Shown piece after piece: positions 43,455 to 52,359 of a stretch of DNA of 64,000 bases. The DNA is taken from the NCBI RefSeq assembly GCF_009695655.1, contig NZ_VUNM01000007.1:1-64000 (forward strand). Direction: 5' to 3'. The notes under the pieces were generated by a model. That model made no database searches. It had not been told where the DNA came from and was given only the letters and a program-made list of their open reading frames with translations. Position 1 is the stretch's first letter; every line of letters begins with the position of its first letter. This DNA comes from Sharpea porci. Its GTDB lineage: Bacteria; Bacillota_I; Bacilli_A; Erysipelotrichales; Coprobacillaceae. A program made the translations under genes and the position numbers.

Positions 43455-44942
43455 ATGAAAACACTCTTTTTACCATTGGATGAACGCCCTTGTAATGCTG
43501 ACTTCCCAAGAATGTTGGCGAATACCAACCAACAGTTGACATTATTGATGCCTGAAAGCAAGATTCTTGCCCATAAACGTAAAGCAGCAGATTTTGAAGG
43601 CATCAAGGCGTATCTTTTAGAACATTGCCAGGAAGCTGATAATGCCGTAATTTCTCTCGATATGCTTCTTTATGGTGGGTTAATTCCTTCACGTTTGCAT
43701 CATCTTGATATTGTGGAATTAGAGAATAGGCTTGATGTTATTTCAATGCTTAAGATTCACAACCCCCAATTAAAAATCTATGCCTTTCAATGTATTATGC
43801 GTTGTCCGCAATATAATTCATCTGAGGAAGAACCTGATTATTATGAAGATTATGGTTATGCGCTTTTTAGAAAGTCTTATTTAGAAGATAAAGAAGTTCG
43901 CGATACTCTTACAAAGCAAGAACAGGATGAGCTACATAGCATTCATATTCCACAAGAATATGAAAAAGACTATGAGAGTCGTCGTCATACCAATGTTCAA
44001 ATGAATGCGAAAACACTGGAGCTGTTAGAAAAGCATATGATTGATTTTCTTGTCATTCCCCAGGATGATTCCTCACCCTATGGATATACAGCGATGGATC
44101 AAAAAAAGATTCTTGCCCAAGTCAAAGAAAAGCATCTTGAGTATCGTTGCATGGTCTATCCTGGTGCTGATGAAGTTGGTATGTCATTGTTGACAAGAGC
44201 CTACAATACATTCTATAACCGCCAGTTATCTATATATCCTCTCTATGCTTCCATTCTTGGCCCAACCATTATTCCACGCTATGAAGATCGGCCAATGTAT
44301 GAAAGCTTGAAATCCCATATTCAAGTCACGGGCGCAAAAATGGCACATAGTATTGAAGATGCAGATGCTATTCTGGCTATTAATTGCCCAGGAAAATATA
44401 TGCAGGAATCTTTTGATGATGTAAAAGATATTACTTATACGTCCTATCGTAATCTCATGTCTTTTGCCTTGATGATCGATGATTTTATTAAAAAGGGATA
44501 TAAAGTAGGTCTATGTGACAGTGCTTATTCTAATGGTGGAGATATCGACTTGATTACTTATCTTGATTACTTTGATATCTTAGACAAACTTTATGCCTAT
44601 GCTGGATGGAATACGAATTGTAATACGCTAGGTACTGTGCTTTCCCAAATGCAATTAGCAGAAGATATTCCCCTCAACAATAACATCTATCGTTATATCG
44701 AAGATGTTTTCTATCAAGCTGATGTACGTAAGTATGTTGTTGAGCATGATTTAAAAGAACTTGGGCTGAGTTATTATGATTTCAAGGATCAGCAGGATGT
44801 TGTTGAAGAACGCATTAGTCACTATCTCCTAGAACACTATAACCGCCTCAAGTTATCTCAACACTATCCCATCCAACAACTCAAAGTAAGTATGCCTTGG
44901 AAGAGAATGTTTGAAATTGGTATGAAGGTGACGATGAAGTAA
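43455..44942 (+). CDS. DUF4127-family protein
   Basis: A 495-aa cytosolic protein of the DUF4127 family. The opening LFLPLDERPCNADFPRML is the family signature; ISLDMLLYGGLIPSRLHH follows near 75-92, and FLVIPQDDSSPYGYTAMD near 200. The biochemical role of the family is unsettled to my knowledge. It starts one base after the HAD stop and has no ribosome site of its own, so it is translationally coupled to it. Its position next to nanE and a PTS EIIC suggests it acts on a phosphorylated amino-sugar conjugate, perhaps hydrolysing it as MupG (DUF871) does in the neighbouring cluster. That is inference. Confidence 0.85.
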   Translation: MKTLFLPLDERPCNADFPRMLANTNQQLTLLMPESKILAHKRKAADFEGIKAYLLEHCQEADNAVISLDMLLYGGLIPSRLHHLDIVELENRLDVISMLKIHNPQLKIYAFQCIMRCPQYNSSEEEPDYYEDYGYALFRKSYLEDKEVRDTLTKQEQDELHSIHIPQEYEKDYESRRHTNVQMNAKTLELLEKHMIDFLVIPQDDSSPYGYTAMDQKKILAQVKEKHLEYRCMVYPGADEVGMSLLTRAYNTFYNRQLSIYPLYASILGPTIIPRYEDRPMYESLKSHIQVTGAKMAHSIEDADAILAINCPGKYMQESFDDVKDITYTSYRNLMSFALMIDDFIKKGYKVGLCDSAYSNGGDIDLITYLDYFDILDKLYAYAGWNTNCNTLGTVLSQMQLAEDIPLNNNIYRYIEDVFYQADVRKYVVEHDLKELGLSYYDFKDQQDVVEERISHYLLEHYNRLKLSQHYPIQQLKVSMPWKRMFEIGMKVTMK

Positions 44943-44956
44943 ATTTCCATCATATT

Positions 44957-44977
44957 ATGTATTGTGTTATGATACAT
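44957..44977 (+). promoter_or_regulatory. Inverted repeat at the RpiR promoter
   Basis: ATGTAT and ATACAT flank a 9-base spacer, overlapping a TATGAT -10-like hexamer 15-35 bases before the RpiR gene. It could be an autoregulatory operator. Confidence 0.35.
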
Positions 44978-44991
44978 TTAGGTGATGAAAT

Positions 44992-45816
44992 ATGAGTAAA
45001 TTTCTTAAAAGCATTACAACAACAATAGAAGAACATTATGATGAACTGACACAAGTAGAGAAGAGAATTGCGGATTATTTTATCAATAATATGTCACAAG
45101 ATGATTATTCTTCTAAGAATGTGGCATCACAAATCTATGTATCAGAAGCTTCATTGTCCCGTTTTGCGAAAAAGTTAGGCTTTAAAGGCTATCGTGAATT
45201 TGTCTTTGCCTATACGAATCAGATTAATGAAAATAAGCGTTTAGATTGTTTAACAGAATTTACGATTCATCAATATGAAACCATTCTAGAGAAAGCCTAT
45301 GCCATTATTGATAATCACCAAATGGTTAAAATAGCCAAATGGCTAGATGGCTACCAAAGAGTCTTTATCTATGGTGTAGGTTCTTCTTCTTTAGCTGCAC
45401 AAGAATTCTATTCCCGTTTTAGACGTATTGGCCTTGATGTTGATGCCCAGACAAGCCCCAATGACATCGCCCTCAATATCTCAAGAGTCACCAAACAAAG
45501 CTTAGTGATTGGTATTTCTATTTCAGGTATTACGGAAGAAGTTGTCAATGGCTTAAAAGCGGCTCATCAAAAGGGCGCTAAGACGATATTGTTGACGGGG
45601 AAGAGAAGTGCTTATTTTGAAGCCTTTATTGATGAAATTGTACGTTTGGCTTATATTCCTAATATGAATGTGTCCAATATCATCTCACCACAATTACCAG
45701 CTCTTATTATGATTGATATTATTTATACGCATTACTTGAATTATAATCGCGAAGGTAAGATTGAAAAACTCAATGAAACCTTAAAACAAATCAATTATCC
45801 TTTAGAAAAGTCGTGA
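44992..45816 (+). CDS. MurR/RpiR-family regulator (nan cluster)
   Basis: A 274-aa regulator with an N-terminal RpiR HTH (~1-77; SKNVASQIYVSEASLSRFAK is the recognition region) and a C-terminal SIS domain (~120-250; GVGSSSLAAQEF and GISISGITEEV) that binds a sugar phosphate. It lies between the DUF4127 gene and the esterase gene, and would sense a pathway 6-phosphate. GGTGATG precedes the ATG. Confidence 0.9.
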   Translation: MSKFLKSITTTIEEHYDELTQVEKRIADYFINNMSQDDYSSKNVASQIYVSEASLSRFAKKLGFKGYREFVFAYTNQINENKRLDCLTEFTIHQYETILEKAYAIIDNHQMVKIAKWLDGYQRVFIYGVGSSSLAAQEFYSRFRRIGLDVDAQTSPNDIALNISRVTKQSLVIGISISGITEEVVNGLKAAHQKGAKTILLTGKRSAYFEAFIDEIVRLAYIPNMNVSNIISPQLPALIMIDIIYTHYLNYNREGKIEKLNETLKQINYPLEKS

Positions 45817-45821
45817 TCTAT

Positions 45822-47255
45822 ATGCATATTAATTGGCCATTTACTAGTCATATGGTCTTACAAAGAAATCAAACAATACATTTTAGTGGTTGTTCCAACA
45901 ATAACTATGTCAAAATACAGGTTGATGAAGATATTTATGAAACAAATGTGGTGAATAAGAAGTGGAGTGTTGATTTGTATTTTGATGAAGTTGGAGGTCC
46001 TTTTTCTATTCGTGTTATGGATGAAGAAGAGACGGTTGTTCTTGATGATTTATATGTTGGTGATGTCTTCTTAGCGGGAGGACAATCCAATATGGAATTT
46101 AAAGTCAAAGAAGGCCTTCCTTCAGCATTTGAATGTAAGGGGAATGTGCGTTATCTGCATGTCCCTCGATATGTCTATGAGAAAGAAGGAAAGCTTTATC
46201 CAGAAGAGGAAAGAAAGAACTGGCAGGTCCTTGATGATCAAAGCTATCTTGAATTATCAGCAGTTGCCTATTATTTCTGTCAGCATCTTCCTAGCGATAT
46301 CCCTATTGGTATCATCGATCTCAATAAGGGTGGAACTTCAGCCTCATGTTGGCTAAGCGAAGATGTGCTAAAAAGTGATCCTGTACTTAAAAAGACCTAT
46401 ATTGATGGTTATTATGAAGATGTCCATACAACATTAGAAGAACAATATCAAGCCACATGTAACTACAATCAAAAACTCAACACCTATCTTTCCATGTTCA
46501 ACAACTTTAAACAACAACATCCAGAAATGACAGTTGCGCAGATGAAAGATCAAGTTGGACATACACCATGGCCACCAGCCAAAGGACATTTTGATTTTAG
46601 AAGACCATCAGGTCTCTATGAGTATATGTTGAAGAGTGTTTTCAACTATCCAATAAGTGCTGTGCTTTGGTATCAAGGTGAAGAAGATTCCCTTAAACCT
46701 CAGCATTATGAACATTTAATGGAAGCCATGATTAATTGTTGGAGAAAGGTTTATGGTAGAGAATTGCCATTCTTTATTCTTCAATTACCAGAATATGATG
46801 GCATGAATATATGGCATTTTGGCTCTATTCGGATTATCCAGTGGCAGTTATCACAGAATGAAGATCATGTTTACCTAGTACCATTATTGGGATGTGGTGA
46901 GAAAGATAATGTTCATCCTGTTGATAAAAGTGTTGCAGGGTATCGCCTAGCTGAAAGTGTTAAACATGAGTATTATCATAAATCCGGGTCAGTTTTTCCT
47001 AAGTTAGAAAGTTATGACTATGATGGTCATACACTTACTATAACTTTTGATCAGTCATTAAAAGATACAACACTTCAAGTCAATGCAAAAACATTAAAAG
47101 GAACGATAAAAGTAGACCTGACAGCAAGAAAAAAGCAATTGATTTGTACTCAGGATGACTTAGTATCAATTGCTTATGGTGATGAAGATTACTTTACTGA
47201 GTACTTCGTTGGTATAAATGGTATACCTATTTCACCTTTTATGATTACAATTTAA
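45822..47255 (+). CDS. Sialate O-acetylesterase-like SGNH hydrolase
   Basis: A ~477-aa esterase of the sialate O-acetylesterase (SGNH) group. FTSHMVLQRNQTIHFSG is the family N-terminal segment; LAGGQSNMEFKV near 85-96 contains the nucleophile Ser, LWYQGEED near 285 the glycine/asparagine block, and VHPVDK near 365 the catalytic Asp/His region. No signal peptide, so it is cytosolic and probably deacetylates an imported sugar. The start is ATG 45822; a GTG at 45813 overlapping the RpiR stop is possible. Ends at a strong terminator. Confidence 0.85.
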   Translation: MHINWPFTSHMVLQRNQTIHFSGCSNNNYVKIQVDEDIYETNVVNKKWSVDLYFDEVGGPFSIRVMDEEETVVLDDLYVGDVFLAGGQSNMEFKVKEGLPSAFECKGNVRYLHVPRYVYEKEGKLYPEEERKNWQVLDDQSYLELSAVAYYFCQHLPSDIPIGIIDLNKGGTSASCWLSEDVLKSDPVLKKTYIDGYYEDVHTTLEEQYQATCNYNQKLNTYLSMFNNFKQQHPEMTVAQMKDQVGHTPWPPAKGHFDFRRPSGLYEYMLKSVFNYPISAVLWYQGEEDSLKPQHYEHLMEAMINCWRKVYGRELPFFILQLPEYDGMNIWHFGSIRIIQWQLSQNEDHVYLVPLLGCGEKDNVHPVDKSVAGYRLAESVKHEYYHKSGSVFPKLESYDYDGHTLTITFDQSLKDTTLQVNAKTLKGTIKVDLTARKKQLICTQDDLVSIAYGDEDYFTEYFVGINGIPISPFMITI

Positions 47256-47264
47256 GATATATTA

Positions 47265-47296
47265 ACTGTGAGATGATTCATCTCACAGTATTTTTA
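47265..47296 (+). terminator. nan cluster terminator
   Basis: ACTGTGAGATGA/TCATCTCACAGT stem with essentially no loop, followed by ATTTTTA. Confidence 0.85.
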
Positions 47297-47314
47297 TGGG
47301 CGCTTTAAGAAATC

Positions 47315-47611
47315 GTGGGGTCTTAGCTGACAAAATTTAAATTCGTTTTAAAAAACTGTGGGGTCAGTATGCACCTGATACATATGATTCCACAGTTTTT
47401 GTCCGTCCCATTAGTTTTAGATTGTTGTTTAGTATCTTCTTAGCATAATTCTTTATTGTCTATAATTTCATTCCCCTTCATCTAAGAGACGGACCTCATT
47501 ATTATGCATAATTTAAAAGGATCATGAAATATATGTTCATGCCCCTGCGATATTTTATAGCCTCATATCTAAATGACCCCACAATTATTTAAAGGGCTAC
47601 TATGACCCCAT
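47315..47611. repeat. Four inward-facing TGGGGTCA motifs, insertion-element scar
   Basis: GTGGGGTC at 47315-47322 and GTGGGGTCA at 47358-47366 on the plus strand face two copies on the minus strand (TGACCCCA at 47574-47581 and 47603-47610). The last two are direct repeats extended by ATTATTTAA. An 11-bp inverted repeat (AAAAACTGTGG/CCACAGTTTTT, 47351-47361 and 47390-47400) overlaps one copy. No transposase lies between. The region holds no gene and looks like both ends of a collapsed element or a MITE. Confidence 0.45.
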
Positions 47612-47636
47612 GATTATTTAATATACCTGCATTTTT

Positions 47637-48252
47637 TTATTTCCGTGATTTGAATAATCTATCGGCTTTTCTATCATTTCCATAGTAACGCTCTTGTTCA
47701 AGCTTGTGTTCCTTATAATTCCTGGTGACAGAATTAGCTGTTCCAGTAGTTGGTAAACTATGCACATTCGCAACAATGCTAACACTATCCACTTTACCAA
47801 CGGTGCTTGAACTGGCAGCATTATAGTCTTTTCTATTTACAAGGTAAGGAATGCTACCGCCATTATAATCGCTATTATACCCCTTCATGATTCTTACTTT
47901 TTTTCCATCTTTATTTCTCTTCATTGTATAAAAATCATATTGATAAATCGGTATTCTGGTTTTTATAGCTGCTTCAAAGACATTATCTGTAGCAGGTCCA
48001 TATACTATAATACCTGATGGATGCAGCACATCAACGACTATTGTAACCCGTTCTATAATTTAACTACATATCCCTGTAGATTATTTAAAATCGGAATAAA
48101 ATTGCTATCGTTGCAATAGAATGAGATCCCTAATATTTCTGTAACAATTACATCTTGTCTTCTATCCCACTAGAATAATTCTTTTGGTGGTTCTTTAGGA
48201 AGCATCCATTCTTCGATGATAGGATATCCATCTGGCTTTGTTTTTTTGGCAT
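47637..48252 (-). pseudogene. Degenerate DUF4417-like gene
   Basis: On the minus strand from ATG 48252 the sequence reads DGYPIIEEWMLPKEPPKELF, then hits a TAG, continues in frame as DVIVTEILGISFYC, hits another stop, and after a frame change becomes VTIVVDVLHPSGIIVYGP in the 130-codon frame ending at 47637. The last segment resembles the C-terminal part of DUF4417 proteins of phages and plasmids; the middle of that family is missing. The C-terminal tail is low in complexity and basic. Identification is tentative. Confidence 0.45.
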
Positions 48253-48288
48253 TTTTTGTTAATTTTGCTTGAAATACATCCCTATGTC

Positions 48289-48372
48289 ATGATTGATGCA
48301 CAACATATTGCTGAATTAGTATCTTGTGAAACTTATGAAGAGTTTTTCAATAAACTGAGAAGTATGATATAA
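48289..48372 (+). pseudogene. 3' remnant of an unknown gene
   Basis: A 27-codon frame (IDAQHIAELVSCETYEEFF) with no ribosome site but directly followed by a good terminator. It looks like the end of a larger gene whose body is gone, possibly a nuclease or transposase of the type that ends in a similar helix. Confidence 0.3.
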
Positions 48373-48375
48373 ATG

Positions 48376-48407
48376 AAAGCATCTGTTTTATGAACGGATG
48401 CTTTTTG
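48376..48407 (+). terminator. Rho-independent terminator
   Basis: AAAGCATC/GATGCTTT stem with a T-run, four bases after the stop of the 27-codon remnant. Confidence 0.65.
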
Positions 48408-48462
48408 TTTGGTTACAGTTCAAAGACATTATTTGTTATAATGGAAACAGGTGGGTGATGGT

Positions 48463-48867
48463 ATGGATGAGAAGCGTTCAAACAATATGAAAGCTATTAA
48501 AGGCAAAGATACGTCTTTAGAACTTAAAGTACGCAAATATCTCTATCATCATGGTTTTCGTTATCGCAAGAATGTGAGAGGATTACCCGGTACACCTGAT
48601 ATTGTTATCGATAAATATCATGTATGTATCTTTGTCAATGGCTGTTTCTGGCATCATCACTATCATTGCAAGCTAGCGACTGTGCCTAAAAGTCATCATT
48701 GCTATTGGGTTAAGAAGATTGAGCGTAATATGACTAATGACGCTAAGAACTACCACCTTCTTGAACAAATGGATTATCGTGTTCTAACTGTTTGGGAATG
48801 TGAAATCAAGGATGCTTTTGAAGCAACAATGAACAATCTTATAGAAGAAATCAAAGATATTGACTAA
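48463..48867 (+). CDS. vsr: Very short patch repair endonuclease (Vsr)
   Basis: A 134-aa Vsr nuclease that nicks DNA 5' of T in T:G mismatches made by deamination of 5-methylcytosine. The start at ATG 48463 follows AGGTGG. The family core is intact: GLPGTPDIVIDKYHVCIFV with the catalytic Asp in PDIV, then NGCFWHHHYHC, the His/Cys zinc and catalytic cluster. Vsr normally sits next to a DNA cytosine methyltransferase; none is in this window, so it is orphaned here. A TATAAT box lies at 48437-48442. Confidence 0.9.
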   Translation: MDEKRSNNMKAIKGKDTSLELKVRKYLYHHGFRYRKNVRGLPGTPDIVIDKYHVCIFVNGCFWHHHYHCKLATVPKSHHCYWVKKIERNMTNDAKNYHLLEQMDYRVLTVWECEIKDAFEATMNNLIEEIKDID

Positions 48868-48884
48868 GGTTGATATCTTTTTTG
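48853..48884 (+). terminator. Vsr gene terminator
   Basis: AAAGATAT/ATATCTTT stem around the stop codon, followed by TTTTG. Confidence 0.7.
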
Positions 48885-48993
48885 TGTTATAAGTAGTATT
48901 TCATTAATTAGTCACTTATTTGCTTAAAAGGCCAAAAAAATTGAGGTCTACGTGTATAAAATATAAAATATGAAATTGCATTACATAAAATAT

Positions 48994-49005
48994 TTGAAAT
49001 ATAAT
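48994..49005 (+). promoter_or_regulatory. TTGAAATATAAT box before RpiR
   Basis: The 12-mer TTGAAATATAAT contains a -10-like TATAAT and recurs exactly upstream of murQ. It may combine a promoter element with an RpiR binding site. Confidence 0.4.
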
Positions 49006-49026
49006 AAGGTGTAGGAGGATGGAGTC

Positions 49027-49863
49027 ATGAGCGTTAATGATAGAATACATGCATCTTATAATGAATTGACTGAAAGTGAGAAAAGGATTGCAAAATACTT
49101 TTTAAAGCATGGTGATGAAATGATTTCCTATTCATCAAAACAAATGGCAGAACTATGTCATACAAGTGCACCAACGATTGTCCGTTTTGCGAGAACACTT
49201 GGCTATAAAGGTCTTGCAGACTTAAAGGTGGATCTCATTGTTCATAAGAAGAATGAGGTTCCTGATTTAACAAAAGAGCTAGAACAGGATGAACATCCTA
49301 TAGATTTAATTAAAGCGGTGTATTCACACCGATTAGGAAATCTCAAGCGTACTGAAGAAATGGTTGATCCACAAGTTGTCAATGAGACGGTTGATGTAAT
49401 AGAAAAGGCTCAAAATATCTATCTTTTTGGGATAGGTGCAAGTGGGAATGTATGTTTTGACCTCTATCAGAAACTCAATCGAATAGGCTATCATGCCGTT
49501 TATACACCTGATACACATGTGCAGATTGCTTCGCTTGCAGGCGTTAAGAAAGATGATGCAGTTATTGCGATTAGTTATTCGGGTGAAACAGAATCAGTTT
49601 TAGAAAGTGCCCGTGTTGCTAAGGAGTTGGGAGCGCAGGTAATAGGAATATCGCGATTAGGCAATACTTCGCTAAGAAGTATAAGTGACTATAACTTCTT
49701 TATTCCCTATGAAGAAAATATGCTACGTGTTGGTGCTATTGCGAGTAGGGATTCATCACTACTTATCACTGACATACTCTATCTAACACTCTTTTCTAGA
49801 AATCTAGAAAAGAACAAGAAAACACTTCAAAAAACACGGGAGTGGGCAGGAAATATCAAATAA
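49027..49863 (+). CDS. MurR/RpiR-family regulator (MurNAc cluster)
   Basis: A 278-aa RpiR regulator: HTH ~1-77 (SSKQMAELCHTSAPTIVRFA) and SIS domain ~125-255 (GIGASGNVCFDLYQKLNRIG, then AISYSGETESV). Upstream of murQ and the MurNAc EIIBC, it most likely senses MurNAc-6-phosphate as E. coli MurR does. TAGGAGG precedes the ATG. It shares a sequence box with the murQ promoter. Confidence 0.9.
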   Translation: MSVNDRIHASYNELTESEKRIAKYFLKHGDEMISYSSKQMAELCHTSAPTIVRFARTLGYKGLADLKVDLIVHKKNEVPDLTKELEQDEHPIDLIKAVYSHRLGNLKRTEEMVDPQVVNETVDVIEKAQNIYLFGIGASGNVCFDLYQKLNRIGYHAVYTPDTHVQIASLAGVKKDDAVIAISYSGETESVLESARVAKELGAQVIGISRLGNTSLRSISDYNFFIPYEENMLRVGAIASRDSSLLITDILYLTLFSRNLEKNKKTLQKTREWAGNIK

Positions 49864-49940
49864 TATTATTTGAAGCTAGGGAAACCTGGCTTTTATTATG
49901 TTTCTATATGAAATAATATTACAAAATAAAATAAAATATA

Positions 49941-49968
49941 TTGAAATATAATTACATTGAGATATAAT
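49941..49968 (+). promoter_or_regulatory. Twin TTGA(A/G)ATATAAT boxes before murQ
   Basis: TTGAAATATAAT (49941-49952) and TTGAGATATAAT (49957-49968) are direct repeats 16 bases apart. The first is identical to the box upstream of the RpiR gene, which suggests a shared regulator site or tandem promoters. Confidence 0.45.
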
Positions 49969-50017
49969 AAATATATCGATGAAAGTGCTTTCTGTGAATA
50001 AGTAAAGGAGGAATATA

Positions 50018-50917
50018 ATGCTAGATGAAAACATAACGTATCTTGATACAGAGCAGAGAAACCAGAACACAAAGAATATTGATCAGTTAAGTACATTAGA
50101 AGTATTAGAAAAAATTAATGCTGAAGATGCAACCGTACCATTAGCTATTAAAAAGGTATTACCTGCAATTGAAAAGATCGTTAACTTAGCTTATGCATCT
50201 ATTAAAGAGGGTGGCAGAGTTATTTATATTGGAGCTGGCACATCAGGAAGATTAGGTATTCTTGATGCGAGTGAATGTCCACCAACATATGGTGTTTCAC
50301 CTGAAATGTTTCAAGGTCTTATGGCCGGGGGAAAAGACGCTATATTTAAGGCAAAAGAAGGTGCTGAGGATTCTTTGACATTAGCACAAAAGGATCTTGA
50401 GGAGATACATTTAAATAAGAATGACTTGGTTGTTGGTATTGCTGCTAGTGGAAGAACACCTTACGTGATTGGAGCTTTACAATATGCCAAGAAAGTTGGT
50501 GCTTCTACAGCAAGTATAGCTTGCAGTTCAAATGCCAGAATTTCTCAATATGCTGATGCACCAGTTGAAGTGATCACCGGAGCTGAAGTCATCTGTGGCT
50601 CAACACGCATGAAAGCTGGAACTGCACAGAAATTAGTATTGAACATGATTTCCACAACAACAATGATTAAGCTTGGTAAAGTTTATCAAAACTATATGGT
50701 TGATGTTCAACCAACAAATGAAAAGCTCAAATCAAGATCAACACATATGATTCAAGAGATTACAGGTGTCAGTGATGAAAAAGCACAAGCACTCTATAAA
50801 GAGAGTCATGCACATGTCAAAGTTGCGATTGTTATGGCATTATGCCATGTCAATCTAGAAACTGCAAATAAATTGTTAGAAGAAAATGAAAAGATTTCGG
50901 ATATTTTAAACAAGTGA
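50018..50917 (+). CDS. murQ: N-acetylmuramic acid 6-phosphate etherase
   Basis: A 299-aa SIS-domain etherase that removes D-lactate from MurNAc-6-phosphate to give GlcNAc-6-phosphate, a cytosolic step of peptidoglycan recycling. Family segments: GRVIYIGAGTSGRLGILDASECPPTYG near 66-92 and GITAASGRTPYVIGAL-like (GIAASGRTPYV) near 146, with catalytic Glu in DASECPP. The AAAGGAGG site precedes the ATG by 8 bases. It forms an operon with the EIIBC and MupG genes. Confidence 0.95.
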   Translation: MLDENITYLDTEQRNQNTKNIDQLSTLEVLEKINAEDATVPLAIKKVLPAIEKIVNLAYASIKEGGRVIYIGAGTSGRLGILDASECPPTYGVSPEMFQGLMAGGKDAIFKAKEGAEDSLTLAQKDLEEIHLNKNDLVVGIAASGRTPYVIGALQYAKKVGASTASIACSSNARISQYADAPVEVITGAEVICGSTRMKAGTAQKLVLNMISTTTMIKLGKVYQNYMVDVQPTNEKLKSRSTHMIQEITGVSDEKAQALYKESHAHVKVAIVMALCHVNLETANKLLEENEKISDILNK

Positions 50918-50928
50918 GGAGGATTGCT

Positions 50929-52359
50929 ATGAAATATGAAGATTATGCAAAAAATGTTTTAAATCTCGTTGGTGGAAAAGATAATGTTATTTCTAATGTG
51001 ACATGTATGACACGTTTGCGTTTAAGAGTTAAAGATGCAAGTAAGATTGATGTTGATGCTATTCGTAAATCAGAAGGTGTTCTTGGTATCGTAGAAAAAG
51101 ATAATGGGATTCAAGTTGTCTTTGGTCCAGGTAAGGTTGATGAAGTTGGTCGTGCATTTTCTAATTTGACAGGTATACCATTAGGTAGTGTTAGCGAAGA
51201 TGAAGACGACGTAAGAGAACTCGCAAAAGAGAATAAAAAAGAAAACAAAGCAAAGCACTCAGGTCCAGTACAACATTTCTTGGAACACATTGCGAATATC
51301 TTTGTGCCATTACTTCCTGGTATTATTGCTGCCGGCCTTATTAATGGATTATCAAATGTTATTAATGTTGCTAGTAACAATGCCTATCAATGGGATTGGT
51401 GGTATCAGGCAATACGTACTATGGGTTGGGGTCTATTCACATTCCTGCCAATCTATGTAGGCTTTAATGCAGCTAAGGAATTCAAAGGAACACCTATCTT
51501 AGGTGGTATTATAGGTGCAATGTCTATTGCCATTCCTTCAATGCCATTATTACTTGCTGACAAAACACATTCAGTACTCCTTCCATTTACTGGTAAAGCT
51601 TTCAATCCAGGTACTGGAGGATTACTTGCAGCATTAATGATGGGTATTATTGTGGCTTATATTGAAAGAGCTGTTAATAAATATATGCCAAACTTATTCA
51701 AATCATTCTTTACACCATTATTGACATTGATTATTAGTGCATTCTTATCAGTTCTTATTATTCAGCCATTAGGTGAAGTACTCACAAACGGTATCTATTA
51801 TATCATGAACTTCATGTATACAAGTTTAGGTGTAGTAGGTGGTTATGTTTTATCTGCTGGTTTCTTACCAATCGTATCAGTTGGTTTACATCAGGCATTA
51901 ACACCAATTCATGTTATGCTTAATGATCCAAATGGTCCTACTCAGGGTATTAATTACTTATTACCAATCTTAATGATGGCTGGTGGAGGCCAGGTAGGTG
52001 CAGGCTTTGCATTATACTTAAAGACAAAGAATAAACGTTTAAAACAGCTTACACGTGACTCATTACCAATTGGTATTCTTGGTGTTGGTGAACCATTAAT
52101 GTATGCTGTAACATTACCTTTAGGCCGTCCATTCGTAACAGCTTGTTTAGGTGCAGGTTTAGGTGGTATTCTTTCTGTTGTATTCCATCTAGGTGCTGTC
52201 ACTCAGGGAGTTTCAGGATTGTTTGGAGCGTTAATTGTAGTGCCAGGAACACAGCTTCAATATATTATTGCCATGGTTGCAGCTTATATTGGCGGATTTG
52301 TACTGACTTGGTTCTTTGGCGTAGATGAAAGTCGAATTGATGAAGTATATGGTGAATAG
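50929..52359 (+). CDS. murP: PTS EIIBC, N-acetylmuramic acid type
   Basis: A 476-aa glucose-superfamily EIIBC. The start at 50929 follows GAGGAGG. The EIIB domain has the phosphorylated Cys26 in NVTCMTRLRLRVKD. The EIIC domain has about ten helices with PLLPGIIAAGLINGL near 128 and a GVGEPLMYAVTLPLGRPF sugar-binding loop near 385. Its place between murQ and mupG points to MurNAc or a MurNAc-containing disaccharide. No EIIA domain is fused, so it depends on a shared glucose-type EIIA. Confidence 0.9.
   Translation: MKYEDYAKNVLNLVGGKDNVISNVTCMTRLRLRVKDASKIDVDAIRKSEGVLGIVEKDNGIQVVFGPGKVDEVGRAFSNLTGIPLGSVSEDEDDVRELAKENKKENKAKHSGPVQHFLEHIANIFVPLLPGIIAAGLINGLSNVINVASNNAYQWDWWYQAIRTMGWGLFTFLPIYVGFNAAKEFKGTPILGGIIGAMSIAIPSMPLLLADKTHSVLLPFTGKAFNPGTGGLLAALMMGIIVAYIERAVNKYMPNLFKSFFTPLLTLIISAFLSVLIIQPLGEVLTNGIYYIMNFMYTSLGVVGGYVLSAGFLPIVSVGLHQALTPIHVMLNDPNGPTQGINYLLPILMMAGGGQVGAGFALYLKTKNKRLKQLTRDSLPIGILGVGEPLMYAVTLPLGRPFVTACLGAGLGGILSVVFHLGAVTQGVSGLFGALIVVPGTQLQYIIAMVAAYIGGFVLTWFFGVDESRIDEVYGE

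Noticed and set aside
47351-47400. CRISPR array or repeat unit in the 47.3-47.6 kb scar
   Set aside because: The repeated motifs are short, in opposite orientation and unevenly spaced; no repeat-spacer regularity exists. I found no CRISPR array anywhere in the window.
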